In this document: piece by piece, positions 42,893 to 52,690 of the stretch | Numbering within the stretch: the first letter of the stretch is position 1 | How the letters are laid out: every line of letters starts with the position of its first letter | Assembly: GCF_000143985.1 (NCBI RefSeq) | Contig: NC_014364.1 | Location: 3,596,001 to 3,660,000 of the forward strand | DNA length: 64,000 nucleotides | Reading direction: 5' to 3' | Source: Sediminispirochaeta smaragdinae DSM 11293 | GTDB lineage: Bacteria > Spirochaetota > Spirochaetia > DSM-16054 > Sediminispirochaetaceae | Position numbers and translations under genes: made by a program | The notes under the pieces: model-generated | Database searches by the model: none | What the model was told of the DNA's origin: nothing | What the model saw: only the letters and a program-made list of their open reading frames with translations

Positions 42893-43771
42893 CTAATCAC
42901 TTAACCTGTAGTTTTTTGGAGACATGCCCACCGCTCCTTTAAAGTATTTTCCAAAAAACGATTGTGAAGGGAAATTAAGTTCGTCGCTTATCTGCTGGAT
43001 GGTCAGGTCGGTGGATTTCAAAAGGGCCTGTGCATCGTGAATGACATACTCTCGAATCCAGTCCATAGGGGACTTACCACTGCTATCCAGAATAACTTTA
43101 GACAAATATTTTGGGCTTAAGCACAATCTATCCGCATAATAATTCAGGCCTCTCTCTTTCTTATAATCTGTTCGTACTTGCTGCAAGAAACTATCAAAAA
43201 TCAGTTTTGACCTCGATATTGTCTTTTCCTTATTCTTCATTTGTTTCAAATGGAAGCCGTACCCTAACCCGTAAAAAAAGGCAATCGTAAGATGCCTTGC
43301 AATATGTATAAGATATGGATTGTCCGCATATCGCATGGTATTCTTTATCATCTCATAATAACCAATGAGCGACTGCAATGTTTCCTCAGTAAGGGGAATG
43401 TAGGGAGTTTCTCTGACAGAAAGCCATAATGGAATTTTCTCTTCAAGATTTAGACTATCAAGAAACTTCCCGGACATGATAATAAAAAGCGCAGAGAAGT
43501 CATCACTTATTTCTTTAAACTGCAAAATGCTGTCCTGCGGCAAAATGATAAGGCAGGGAGCTTTTGTTTCATTTATTCTCAGGTTAACAGTTCCTTTCGT
43601 GTTACCTTTGCGACATATAACAACAGAGGTAACATCTACTTTAACAGGATGATGTAAAACCGACGGAACCACCGCTTGCTCAAATAACATCAAATCATCA
43701 CCAAGAGCGTGTATCTCTATATCCTTTATCGCTTCCTGCCAATTAAACGGAAGAATATTCTTTTTCATCAT
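42893..43771 (-). CDS. AraC family transcriptional regulator
   Basis: A 292-residue regulator. The C-terminal AraC DNA-binding domain (about 195-290) has both HTH units: NYYADRLCLSPKYLSKVI and LTIQQISDELNFPSQSFFGKYFK, ending with M-S-P-K-N-Y-R. The N-terminal 170 residues form a cupin-like effector domain. It is divergent from the AttH-like gene, which it probably activates through the two direct repeats between them. Confidence 0.9.
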   Translation of the reverse strand: MMKKNILPFNWQEAIKDIEIHALGDDLMLFEQAVVPSVLHHPVKVDVTSVVICRKGNTKGTVNLRINETKAPCLIILPQDSILQFKEISDDFSALFIIMSGKFLDSLNLEEKIPLWLSVRETPYIPLTEETLQSLIGYYEMIKNTMRYADNPYLIHIARHLTIAFFYGLGYGFHLKQMKNKEKTISRSKLIFDSFLQQVRTDYKKERGLNYYADRLCLSPKYLSKVILDSSGKSPMDWIREYVIHDAQALLKSTDLTIQQISDELNFPSQSFFGKYFKGAVGMSPKNYRLSD

Positions 43772-43811
43772 GTCCCCCCCGAATGTTATTATAGCAGGAA
43801 AAAGATAAAAA

Positions 43812-43873
43812 AGACCAATATTAAGGAATAATATACTATAAAATTTTTATAAATAAGTGCAATAGACCAATAT
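43812..43873. promoter_or_regulatory. Direct repeats AGACCAATAT between AraC and AttH genes
   Basis: Two identical 10-mers at 43812-43821 and 43864-43873, 52 bp apart, about five helical turns. AraC-type regulators bind such spaced direct repeats. They lie in an A/T-rich divergent promoter region. Confidence 0.5.
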
Positions 43874-43954
43874 ATGCGAATTATTGAACTGTTAGAAGTA
43901 TTTCGATGCTGTAATACTTATACTGTAATTAGTTCCATACTATGGAGGATAACG

Positions 43955-45055
43955 GTGAAGATAGAAAATCCAAAGGTTACATTGGCCGATGAATCAAGAA
44001 TAGGTGTAAAAGAAGATGTCCGTTCAGGATTTCTGGATTGGTTATTCCAGTTTTCTGTAACAGGAGATGACGGAGAACTCTATTCCGTTGGTGGTTCCAT
44101 CTTGTCACTTGAGGTTGAAAAACTTGATGTCATTAGTCTTAATTGGACGAAAGGCAAGGGGTATATCGAGCAATTGCCCAATTCGATCTATAAGCTCGGC
44201 AGGTTTCCCGGCATGCAGTTTGAACGCTTGTTGAGAAAGCCAAAGGGAACGCTGAAGATCCAGCAGGAAGAGCACAGGGTAGTTGTTACATGCGGAGAAG
44301 AATACCGGGTGGAATGTTATGAAGATAATTCATGGCATTTGATGGTCGACTCGAAAGATGGAGTCTATAAAGCCGACTTATACCATACCCCACACGGTTA
44401 TCCTTTGTGGTATGGAAGAGAAAAACCTTCATACCTGACACAGCACTCCATCACCTATGGGTATAACTGGGCAGGTGATGTTGAAGGGACCCTATATCTG
44501 GAAGGGAAAAAGGTGAACGTCAAGGGATTGGGCATTCGGGAACGCTACGTGGCCGTTGATTCTTCTGCCGCAGAACTTGGCGGATGGGAAGACTGGGGCT
44601 GGTTTGCCTTTAATGAGATTCATTCCTCGTTATACGATATGCGCCTCGGTATGAAAGATTTTTCCATTTACGATTTACAGGAACAGAAACACTATCCTGA
44701 AGGGGATATGACCATAGAACATGAAGATTGGGCTTTTATGCGCGAACTCGATGGATTCATTCCCTCCGTTTATAAAATAAAAATAGAAGTTGAAGACGGG
44801 ATCTACGAAGTGAAAGCGCATGTGTGCAACGCTACACCATGGGGAGTTACCTATAAGGTTCCCGACAATCCGGTGGCAACATTGACATTCGATATGGTCG
44901 AAGGCCGTTTTACCTACAGCAATGGAACGGAAAAAGAATTGACTGGAGGACGGGGCACCATTTCGATTCGCCAGTGGCATGCCTATCCCAATATTCTTCC
45001 GAGGGAACTTTATAGCGATGAGACTCAAGAGGGAGAAAAATTCGAGACCCTTTAA
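43955..45055 (+). CDS. AttH/CrtC lipocalin-like protein
   Basis: A 366-residue soluble beta-rich protein resembling the AttH/CrtC (hydroxyneurosporene synthase-like) double-lipocalin family, seen in the long aromatic-rich strands, G-W-E-D-W-G-W-F-A-F-N and repeated W/Y-rich turns. Family members include carotenoid 1,2-hydratases and proteins of unknown role. I place the start at GTG 43955, because GGAGG lies six bases upstream; the frame extends to 43874 without a signal and overlaps the regulatory repeats. A terminator follows it. Confidence 0.6.
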   Translation: MKIENPKVTLADESRIGVKEDVRSGFLDWLFQFSVTGDDGELYSVGGSILSLEVEKLDVISLNWTKGKGYIEQLPNSIYKLGRFPGMQFERLLRKPKGTLKIQQEEHRVVVTCGEEYRVECYEDNSWHLMVDSKDGVYKADLYHTPHGYPLWYGREKPSYLTQHSITYGYNWAGDVEGTLYLEGKKVNVKGLGIRERYVAVDSSAAELGGWEDWGWFAFNEIHSSLYDMRLGMKDFSIYDLQEQKHYPEGDMTIEHEDWAFMRELDGFIPSVYKIKIEVEDGIYEVKAHVCNATPWGVTYKVPDNPVATLTFDMVEGRFTYSNGTEKELTGGRGTISIRQWHAYPNILPRELYSDETQEGEKFETL

Positions 45056-45087
45056 CACAACGAAACGGTGAAAATCTTATAAGCAGC

Positions 45088-45163
45088 GACTGGGAGTTGT
45101 AGTGCAGTCCTTGCTACTACGCAACAGTAGACTTTTGGAATGAGGCGACTCCCAGTCCTTTTA
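45088..45163 (+). terminator. Terminator after the AttH-like gene
   Basis: GACTGGGAGT (45088-45097) and ACTCCCAGTC (45148-45157) form a perfect 10-bp outer stem, followed by CTTTTACTTG. Inside is a smaller GTAGT/ACTAC stem. It lies 30 bp after the stop. Confidence 0.6.
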
Positions 45164-45208
45164 CTTGTTTTCCATGAAGAAGCAAAGAACCATTTACAGG
45201 AGAAAAAT

Positions 45209-46051
45209 ATGCAATTTCAGAACAAGGTTATAGTAGTAACAGGCGCCGGTGGAGGAGTAGGAGAACAGCTGGTTCTTCAACTCCTTGAAAAAGGAGCATC
45301 GGTAGCGGCAGTGGATATCAATCTCGAAGCTCTTGAAAAAACCAAAAACAAGACACATGAACCGGAAAGAGTTTCAATCCATCAAACAGATATTACAGAT
45401 AAAAAGGGAGTTAGCACATTAGCAAAAGAAGTGAAGCATATTCACGGACATATTGATGGACTGATTAACAACGCAGGGATAATTCAGGATTTCATCACGA
45501 TTTTTGATCTGAACGATAGTACGGTAGACCGACTGATGAATATCAATTTCTACGGTATGCTGAACATGACCAGAGCCTTTATTCCCTATCTGGCAGAACA
45601 ACCGGAGGCATTTATCGGTAATGTTTCCAGCATGGGCGGATTTCTTCCGGTTCCCGGACAAGCCATGTACGGGGCATCAAAGGCCGCAGTAAAGATTGCC
45701 ACCGAAGGTTTGAGATTGGAACTAAGTAAGACAAATATCCAGGTATCCCTCATCATACCTGGTGGAATAGAAACCGATATAAAGAAGAATTCTGGTCTTA
45801 AGAATTCGGAGATTAAGGAAGAAGACAAGAAGACAGCGGGAATAAAACTTACATCACCGTATAAGGCTTCCGAAATAATCATTAAGGGAATTGGTAAAAG
45901 TAAAGCAAAGATACTGGTCGGGTCTGATTGCAAAGTAATGGATTTTCTTTACCGATTTATGCCGATCCGGGCGGGAAAAATAATAAGCAAAGTCATGTCA
46001 AAAAATCATGGCGGCATATTCAGTGATACTGATAAACTGGTAAAAAGGTAA
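45209..46051 (+). CDS. Short-chain dehydrogenase/reductase
   Basis: A 280-residue classical SDR. The cofactor motif is TGAGGGVG near the N-terminus, with D at the end of beta-2 (V-D-I-N, suggesting NAD), NNAG, and catalytic Ser/Tyr/Lys in V-S-S-M-G...YGASKAAV. The C-terminal extension with M-D-F-L-Y-R-F-M-P resembles membrane-associating SDRs of the lipid/retinol type. ATG 45209 follows AGGAG. Substrate unknown; it may share a role with the AttH-like protein upstream. Confidence 0.88.
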   Translation: MQFQNKVIVVTGAGGGVGEQLVLQLLEKGASVAAVDINLEALEKTKNKTHEPERVSIHQTDITDKKGVSTLAKEVKHIHGHIDGLINNAGIIQDFITIFDLNDSTVDRLMNINFYGMLNMTRAFIPYLAEQPEAFIGNVSSMGGFLPVPGQAMYGASKAAVKIATEGLRLELSKTNIQVSLIIPGGIETDIKKNSGLKNSEIKEEDKKTAGIKLTSPYKASEIIIKGIGKSKAKILVGSDCKVMDFLYRFMPIRAGKIISKVMSKNHGGIFSDTDKLVKR

Positions 46052-46255
46052 CCGGTAAAACTACAGGACGCGAAGACTCTGCAAAGAGAATGTGGAACTG
46101 CGAAATTCGAAATGCCCCTTAGAAGGTCGAGGAGAAGCGCTAAGCTAAGATACTTCTACAGCCTGCTGAAAATGATAAGCAATAATTCGATGATATCGTT
46201 GATGCAGAATAAGTATTCTCTGCGTAAAGAATCCATTCAGTGGTGGCCGTATGTA

Positions 46256-46432
46256 TTATACTGCCACTCCCTTTTTGGCTATTATATGTTCTAAGGGATT
46301 TTCGTTCATTTCAGGAACTACAGTACAGATATCAACATCGCTGTCAGTCTCATTGTCACCCCTGGCTTGTGAACCCAAAAGGGAAAAGATTAAAATTTCC
46401 TCTCGCAAAACTCCGCGCTTCGGCAGATCAGC
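46256..46432 (-). pseudogene. MNT nucleotidyltransferase, internally deleted
   Basis: The minus strand reads L-R-E-E-I-L-I-F-S-L-L-GSQARGDNETDSDVDI-C-T-V-V-P-E-M-N, the MNT active-site block, then jumps directly to L-E-H-I-I-A-K-K-G-V-A-V-stop, the same C-terminal end as the 23.3-kb MNT (LEHIIAAEGIAV). About 40 central codons are gone and no start codon remains. It lies in a 680-bp gene-poor stretch after the SDR gene. Confidence 0.7.
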
Positions 46433-46505
46433 CTCTTAGGCCTCCGCAGCTCCTCTACCTTTACCGAACTGCGAAGCCCGCCGAAATCAGATCAGCCACG
46501 ACACG

Positions 46506-46739
46506 TTACTCTACACATTCAGCAATCTCTCTATTCGTTTTTTTTATCACACCTATCCATTCTCTATCCGGCTCGAAAACTACGTAAGTGCCGGGATCAC
46601 AGTATGTGGTTTTCAGGTAGTTTTCGTGTAGTTTCCAGGTAGTTTTCGGATTTAGTTTGGGTTCCATTTTCTTTTTCATAGCGGTATTTTTTAACCAGTA
46701 TCGATTTAGATAATTTTTTATGGATATAGATATATGCAC
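46506..46739 (-). pseudogene. Possible wHTH protein remnant with ENYLKTT repeats
   Basis: A 77-codon frame with K-T-T-W-K-L-H-E-N-Y-L-K-T-T followed by G-V-I-K-K-T-N-R-E-I-A-E-C-V. Repeated 'ENYxKTT' tracts ahead of a 'TNREIAE' helix are seen near the C-terminus of Fic/AlbA-type regulators with winged HTH. No N-terminal domain or ribosome site is present and it overlaps the start of the HD-GYP gene. Weak call; it may be non-coding. Confidence 0.3.
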
Positions 46740-48443
46740 CTTCCTAACACGGAATCTAATTCATGCGATTCAAATGTACTGTATAATTTCTTTTTACATA
46801 ATCCTTTAGCATGTCTGATGCTCTCTTCTACCGGAAAAATTCTTGCCATCAATATCAAAGCATCCGAAGATCTGGGGTACGACCTTAATGAAATAATCGG
46901 CAAACCTTTGGAGATACTAATCAATGATGCAGAACATGTACTAAAACAGGATGATAGCAATGAATTAACAAAAGAGATTAATATCAGAGCTAACAATAAC
47001 ACCCTTTATCCGGTGGAATATACCACGTTTCAAAGTGGAAAAAGCAAGATACTGATCTTTAGGAGAAGGACCAATCGTGTCAATCGCCTTTATGATCAAC
47101 AAAAGGTTCAGTTTTCCGCCCAGCTCGGTTCCTGGGACTATGATAGAAAAACCCGGAGCTTTGATTGGTCTGAGGAAACATATCGCATCTTCGGAAAAGA
47201 CCCATCACGGTTTATTCCAAATCGTGAGAACGTCATCGAGTGCGTGCATCCTGATGATAGACGTTTTGTAAACAGGGTCTTAGATGAGACCGCTCGCCTT
47301 CCAGAACTCAAATACAGGATTATCCACGGGATCACCGGCCAGGAACGTTGGGTATACCAGAAGCATTGGCATATCGATAATACAAAGAACGCCGGCGACA
47401 CGACATTGACAGGGGTTATCCAAGATATTACCGCCAGCGAAACGCTGCTAAAAGAATATGCAAAATTCTACCATGCCGTTAAATTCGCAAGGAATCCCCT
47501 TATTATTACAGACAAAAAGGGACGAATAACCTTTCTGAATCAACAATGTGAAAAGATCTACGGATATGATTTAACAGAGCTACAAGAAAAATCGATATGG
47601 ATTCTGAATGGTGAAAAAGAAGTTTACCTTGATAACGGATATTCGGAAACACAATATGAAAAGCTTTTTGCAGAAATGAAAAGAGATCTATTCATCCCTC
47701 AAATAGGCTGCTGGGAAGGGGAATTAATAAACAAAACAAGAGATGGAGAAATACGATGGGTTCGTTCACTTATTCATACACTACGCGATAAAAAAGGGAA
47801 AATAGAAGCCTTTGTTTTCACCAGCTTTGATATCACCGAAGAACGCAAACAAGAAGAACATGTAAGAATCGAGATTTATGATGCGATAGCAAGTGTAGCA
47901 GAACACCGCGACAACGAAACCGGAAAACACATGAAGCGTATCGGAGAATTCTCATATCTGATCGCAAAAAAGTTGGGGAAATCAAGACGCTTTTCTGATG
48001 ATATGAGAATTTTTGCGCCAATGCATGATATTGGAAAAGTTGGAATAGCTGATGAAATTCTAATGGCACCCCGTCTATTGACAAAGGAAGAATTCGAAAT
48101 CATGAAGACACACACCACCATAGGCTACGATATTTTAAAAGGGCGCTCCAAGCTGGAGATGGCTGCCGAGATTGCGGAAAATCATCATGAAAAATATGAC
48201 GGCACAGGATATCCAAAAGGTATTTCGGGGAAAGGAATTCCTCTTTCCGCCAGAATATGCAGCATAGTCGATGTATATGACGCCCTCCGCAGCAAAAGGC
48301 CTTATAAAGAAGCATTTTCCGAAGAGAAGACGTTTGAAATAATTGCAAAGGGTTCTGGAACACATTTTGATCCTCTCCTGGTAAAGCTGCTATTTGCCAG
48401 CCGAAGCAGCCTCAATACCGTTTTCAACGAACTGAAAGATTAA
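46734..48443 (+). CDS. PAS-PAS-HD-GYP c-di-GMP phosphodiesterase
   Basis: A 569-residue soluble signalling enzyme with no membrane segment. Three PAS-type modules can be outlined (about 15-110, 125-235 with a PAC end L-T-G-V-I-Q-D-I-T, and 245-365), then HD-GYP (380-560). Metal and substrate motifs are present: H-R-D-N-E-T-G-K-H, MHDIGKVGIADEI, HHEKYDGTGYPKG and DVYDALRSKRPYK. It probably couples an intracellular cue to c-di-GMP breakdown. The chemoreceptor gene follows 21 bp later. Confidence 0.9.
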   Translation: MHLPNTESNSCDSNVLYNFFLHNPLACLMLSSTGKILAINIKASEDLGYDLNEIIGKPLEILINDAEHVLKQDDSNELTKEINIRANNNTLYPVEYTTFQSGKSKILIFRRRTNRVNRLYDQQKVQFSAQLGSWDYDRKTRSFDWSEETYRIFGKDPSRFIPNRENVIECVHPDDRRFVNRVLDETARLPELKYRIIHGITGQERWVYQKHWHIDNTKNAGDTTLTGVIQDITASETLLKEYAKFYHAVKFARNPLIITDKKGRITFLNQQCEKIYGYDLTELQEKSIWILNGEKEVYLDNGYSETQYEKLFAEMKRDLFIPQIGCWEGELINKTRDGEIRWVRSLIHTLRDKKGKIEAFVFTSFDITEERKQEEHVRIEIYDAIASVAEHRDNETGKHMKRIGEFSYLIAKKLGKSRRFSDDMRIFAPMHDIGKVGIADEILMAPRLLTKEEFEIMKTHTTIGYDILKGRSKLEMAAEIAENHHEKYDGTGYPKGISGKGIPLSARICSIVDVYDALRSKRPYKEAFSEEKTFEIIAKGSGTHFDPLLVKLLFASRSSLNTVFNELKD

Positions 48444-48464
48444 ATATTCATAAGGAAAAGAAAA

Positions 48465-50636
48465 ATGAAGAAGAAAAAAACCAGCATAATAGTACCATTC
48501 TTAGCCTTAACATTGGCAATCCTTGTTGCTCTCCTCATGGGAATGATTCAATGGATTCATGTCTCTTTTCGAAATGAGATCATCCGGAGCAAATTGACGC
48601 TTGGGTCGACAGTCACAACAGATATTGCTCGATCGATTGAGACAGTTTTCAAGAATCAGATAGTGATTGCGAAGATGCTCTCTTCGCAGCCGAGCATCGT
48701 TGATCTTTGCCAAAACCCAGATAATCAGAATCTCTATGAAAGGGTTCTAAAGAATTTTAAGAATACGTACGATACGTCTGACGGATATGAAAATGTCTTT
48801 ATTGTCAGATACGGAAGCGATTCCATTACGCTCCATTTGGATAAAGAATATTCCATTCCCAATGGGGGGATTCTCATAAGCTCCGCGGGGAATAAGGATC
48901 TCGGAGCAGGTGCCGATAAGGATTGGTCGACTGAAATAAAAAAAGGAAGCGATTTCTACATCGGCAAGCCCTATCGCAGCTTGGTAAGCGGCGCCCCTGT
49001 CTTCGTTCTTACCGTACCTGTCAAGGCAGAGGGAGAGGTGATAGGTGCGGTGGGGCTTGCAACCAGGCTTTCATTCATCACCGATCAATTTATCAAACAA
49101 GAAGGTTTCGCAAAAGACGAATATATCTTTATGTTTGACGACAGAGGTTACCTTTTATCACACCCGGAAGATACCTTGGTCCTGAGCGAAAAGGGACGAG
49201 AATCCATAGCGCCGATATCAGAAAAAGCCCACAATAAAATCCTTCAATTTAAAGAATTGAATGGCGATTCCCTAAATTACTATTTCGGAAGTCAGGTGAA
49301 TCTCAACACAAGCAATCATACAGTATGGTATCTATTTTACCGGGAACCTGAGCACATTATGATGGCTTCGATAAAAAAAATTACGACCTCCTCTTTCCTC
49401 ATACTATTTGCATCCATACTTATAATTTCTGGCGCCATAGTCACCACAACCAGACATATAATCCTCAATCCCCTAACCACAATAAAAAAAGAGCTGGAGG
49501 GAATTTCGAAAGGCGGCGGAGATCTTACCGCAAAAATACGAATCGACAAGAATAATGAGATAGGTGAAATCGCATCTGCCTTTAATGCTTTCACCGATAC
49601 CCTTCTCGAAATGATAAACAAAATAAAACATTCGGTGGCGGTACACAGTACAATGCGCGATCGCCTTGCAGCCTCGACCGAAGAAACATCGGCATCTGTC
49701 AACCAGATCATGAGCAATATCAATTCCATAAAAACGATGATGGACAAACTACTCCACCAATCAAATGAGGCAAGCAACTCCACCAAGGCAATCAACGATA
49801 CGATTGCCGGCTTAACAGGCTTAGCCGGGACACAATCATCTGCGGTGCAGCAATCCACTGCCGCGGTTGAGGAAATGATAAGCGCCCTGAAAAATACAGC
49901 CAAGATAACAACACGACAGAAAACGATGGCAGACAATCTCATGAAAGGTGCGGAAGAAAGTAGCGAAGTGCTTGAAGAGGCTTACAATTCGATCGTAAAG
50001 GTAAACACCAATATCGATTCGATCATGGAAATGACCAGTGTCATTGACGACATATCGAGTCAGACAAACCTTCTGGCAATGAATGCCGCCATAGAAGCTG
50101 CACATGCCGGTGAGTCGGGAAAGGGCTTTGCCGTTGTAGCAGATGAGATTCGAAAGCTCGCAGAGCATTCCAGTACATCATCCAGCAGAATAACGCTGGA
50201 AGTCAAAACGATTATCGAACAAATTCAGCTCTCCGCACACAACTTCGATTCACTTAAGCAATCAATCGATGAAATTGTAAAAGAGATAAAAAGTACGGCA
50301 GATGCTTTTTCCGAAATTAATACAAGTACCGTCGAGATGTCGTCCGGAAGCGATCAAATCCTGCAGGCAATGGCGTCCCTTTCCGATACCTCCGTAGAAC
50401 TCACAGAAGCTGCAGAAAATATGCAAAACCAAACAACAACAGTATCTGAAGATATCAAGTCGGTACTTCAGCTTACACAATCCAGCAATTTAGCAGTTGA
50501 AGAAATTTCCGTGGGAAGCAGAGAAATCCTTACTGCAATGAACAATATAACCGATGATGTTCAGAATTTGGGAGAAACGACACAAGAGCTTTCGGAAAGG
50601 GTTAGTAATTTCAAAACGGAAGGGGACGTTGTATAG
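48465..50636 (+). CDS. Methyl-accepting chemotaxis protein with dCache sensor
   Basis: A 723-residue transmembrane chemoreceptor. First membrane helix at about 9-31, a large extracytoplasmic double-Cache region (40-300) with the V-F-V-L-T-V-P-V and [15 protein letters not shown] strands, second helix (305-330), HAMP (332-385), and the signalling coiled coil to the end. The highly conserved hairpin tip is [25 protein letters not shown]. It signals to CheA/CheW elsewhere. The ligand is unknown; dCache domains often bind small acids or amino acids. Confidence 0.93.
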   Translation: MKKKKTSIIVPFLALTLAILVALLMGMIQWIHVSFRNEIIRSKLTLGSTVTTDIARSIETVFKNQIVIAKMLSSQPSIVDLCQNPDNQNLYERVLKNFKNTYDTSDGYENVFIVRYGSDSITLHLDKEYSIPNGGILISSAGNKDLGAGADKDWSTEIKKGSDFYIGKPYRSLVSGAPVFVLTVPVKAEGEVIGAVGLATRLSFITDQFIKQEGFAKDEYIFMFDDRGYLLSHPEDTLVLSEKGRESIAPISEKAHNKILQFKELNGDSLNYYFGSQVNLNTSNHTVWYLFYREPEHIMMASIKKITTSSFLILFASILIISGAIVTTTRHIILNPLTTIKKELEGISKGGGDLTAKIRIDKNNEIGEIASAFNAFTDTLLEMINKIKHSVAVHSTMRDRLAASTEETSASVNQIMSNINSIKTMMDKLLHQSNEASNSTKAINDTIAGLTGLAGTQSSAVQQSTAAVEEMISALKNTAKITTRQKTMADNLMKGAEESSEVLEEAYNSIVKVNTNIDSIMEMTSVIDDISSQTNLLAMNAAIEAAHAGESGKGFAVVADEIRKLAEHSSTSSSRITLEVKTIIEQIQLSAHNFDSLKQSIDEIVKEIKSTADAFSEINTSTVEMSSGSDQILQAMASLSDTSVELTEAAENMQNQTTTVSEDIKSVLQLTQSSNLAVEEISVGSREILTAMNNITDDVQNLGETTQELSERVSNFKTEGDVV

Positions 50637-50855
50637 TGCGTCAAAATTCTCAATACGTTTGATAGCGATAGTGCATATTGATGAGAAAAATTTGCCAGGA
50701 ACAAATCATAAAGAACCAGATTCTTCCGTTCTCATTTCTATAAGACTTGACAGCTCCCCTCATCCTATACAAGTTATCTTAACACATCCTCAGGATAAGG
50801 CACCAACCTATACATGTACGAACCTAAATCGGTTTTAACTATCCCAAGGAGTATT

Positions 50856-51935
50856 ATGATGGGAAGCAATGAGAAGGATACTGTCGACCTTGAAGTTTAC
50901 AAAAAAGCATTCAAGGCGACTGCCTATGCCCTAATCTTAATTGATTCAAAAGGTTGTGTGATGGACGTAAATAATTCTTTTCTGAGGTTATGGAATATCA
51001 ATAATCCATGCAATGTATTAGGCAGGCATGTTTCTTTTCTTCTAAAAAAAAATCACATATATAAAGAACTAAAAACGACAATCGAGAAGGGGTCTAATTG
51101 GTCGGGAAAGCTAACGGCAGTCGACAAAAAGAATTCTGATTTTGAGATTTTCGCAAGTGTATCTGCCATTCGGGATAATCAAAAAAAAATACGTTATGCC
51201 CTGTTGAGCATAATCGACATTACGGAACAGCATGACCCTCTGTACCATCTTTCGAATGGACAAGAGCATTGCCATTTTTTAACAGAGGCAACCCATGATG
51301 CATATTGGCTTATAAATTTTGAGGGAGAAATAATCGATTGCAATGTGAATGCGTGCAGAATGCTTCACTACTCAAGAGATGAGATGATTCATAAAAAGGT
51401 TTCCGAAATAGATGCCACAGAAGGGACGAAGGCCATGGATTTTTTCTTACAAGGAATGGTAAGGCGGGAAACAAAAAATCTAAAAACAAAACACAGGACA
51501 AAAAACGGTGAATTAATAGATGTTGATATTATAGGCATGTACTGGAAGCCACGCAATCAGTTTATCGGATTTATTCGCGATATTACGCAGCATGAACAGC
51601 TTTCCGAAGAGTTAAGGCAGACCTCAAAGAACATTGAAGCGCTTAATCAAACCCTATCGACTGTCATGAATAAAACGTATTTCAATCATGATGATCAACA
51701 GTGCCTTGATTCGATTCAAGTTCTTCCGATCGAACTTTTAAAAAAGCTCTCTCCTAACGAGCTCAAAATCTCCCACCTTATTACACAAGGATACACTTCA
51801 AAAGAAATCGGCAGCATTATGAATCTCTCAGAACGTACCGTAGAAAATTACCGTCAGGCCATTCGTATGAAACTAGACATAAAAGATCGATCTATTAATC
51901 TTAGAAGGGTTTTACGAAAATATTATTTACCGTAA
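50856..51935 (+). CDS. PAS-PAS-LuxR transcriptional regulator
   Basis: A 359-residue soluble regulator. Two PAS domains (about 10-115 and 130-245, the second with a PAC end F-I-G-F-I-R-D-I-T) precede a C-terminal LuxR/FixJ-type HTH (about 295-350) with K-L-S-P-N-E-L-K-I, Q-G-Y-T-S-K-E-I-G and N-L-S-E-R-T-V-E-N-Y-R. There is no receiver domain, so it is a one-component sensor. AAGGAG lies before the tandem ATGs at 50856/50859; the frame extends to 50814 without a signal. A strong terminator follows. Confidence 0.88.
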   Translation: MMGSNEKDTVDLEVYKKAFKATAYALILIDSKGCVMDVNNSFLRLWNINNPCNVLGRHVSFLLKKNHIYKELKTTIEKGSNWSGKLTAVDKKNSDFEIFASVSAIRDNQKKIRYALLSIIDITEQHDPLYHLSNGQEHCHFLTEATHDAYWLINFEGEIIDCNVNACRMLHYSRDEMIHKKVSEIDATEGTKAMDFFLQGMVRRETKNLKTKHRTKNGELIDVDIIGMYWKPRNQFIGFIRDITQHEQLSEELRQTSKNIEALNQTLSTVMNKTYFNHDDQQCLDSIQVLPIELLKKLSPNELKISHLITQGYTSKEIGSIMNLSERTVENYRQAIRMKLDIKDRSINLRRVLRKYYLP

Positions 51936-51950
51936 AGTGAGCCAGCAAGA

Positions 51951-51998
51951 GCGGATACCAGAACCACGGCAGCATACCTCCCTGGTATCCGCTTTTAT
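51951..51998 (+). terminator. Rho-independent terminator
   Basis: GCGGATACCAG (51951-51961) and CTGGTATCCGC (51982-51992) form a perfect 11-bp stem followed by TTTTAT, 15 bp after the LuxR-type regulator stop. Confidence 0.8.
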
Positions 51999-52043
51999 AA
52001 AAATTTAGGGCACTTCATTTCTCCTTACAAAACGATGCTGAGC

Positions 52044-52690
52044 CTATGTTCGGGATACACCATTTGAGCTGCGAATCAATTCCATACATGCAGCATCGTC
52101 CAGCTTTTTACGCTCTGCCAACGCGTATTCGGCATCAGGACCAACCGGGTAGCGTAACCTGTCACCCTCTTCGTTTGCCGCCTTAAAAATGACCTCGGCA
52201 ACTTGTTCCGGGGGTATGCCTGCTTCCTGGAAATTTCCCCGGGCCTTAAAGACTGCCTGTATAACATCCTGATACTCACTTAGGCTTTCGTCGTTATTGA
52301 AGCTGAATGATCTGCCGGCAAAATCTGTTTTCACGGATCCGGGTTCGATGATCTTGACCTTGACGCCAATGGCTTCCATTTCATAGCTCAGTGCCTCTGA
52401 AAGTCCTTCAACGGCAAATTTTGATGAGTTGTACAAGGTACCAAGGGGCACAGCAACTTTACCTACCATGGAACCAACGTTGATAATCATGCCGGTGTGC
52501 CTGCTGCGAAAATGCGGTATCACCGCCTTGGCGGTATAAAGCACTCCCAAAACATTTGTCCGGAATTGCCTGTCAATGTTCTCACGTGATGTGGCCTCAA
52601 GGGGGGCCATAGGCCCCATATCCGGCATTATTCAGGAGAATATCGATCGTTCCAAAACTCGTTAATTCCGCCAGGTCATGTATTGAAACT
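52044..52690 (-). pseudogene. Short-chain dehydrogenase, 5'-deleted and frameshifted
   Basis: The minus strand encodes an SDR from the I-D-I-L-L-N-N-A-G-Y-G-A-Y-G-P motif onward; the catalytic Y-N-S-S-K-F-A-V-E-G and C-terminus are intact. The Rossmann G-x-x-x-G-x-G start (about 55 codons) is missing. The frame breaks at a C6 run (G6 on the plus strand, 52601-52606): removing one C restores Y-G-P-L-E-A-T-S-R-E-N. The 5' end runs into the AraC fragment on the other strand. Confidence 0.75.

Noticed and set aside
46600-46660. CRISPR-like direct repeats (GGTAGTTTTC)
   Set aside because: The repeats are about 10 bp, irregular and within 60 bp, and on the minus strand encode the ENYLKTT-type protein repeat. 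There are no spacers and no cas genes.
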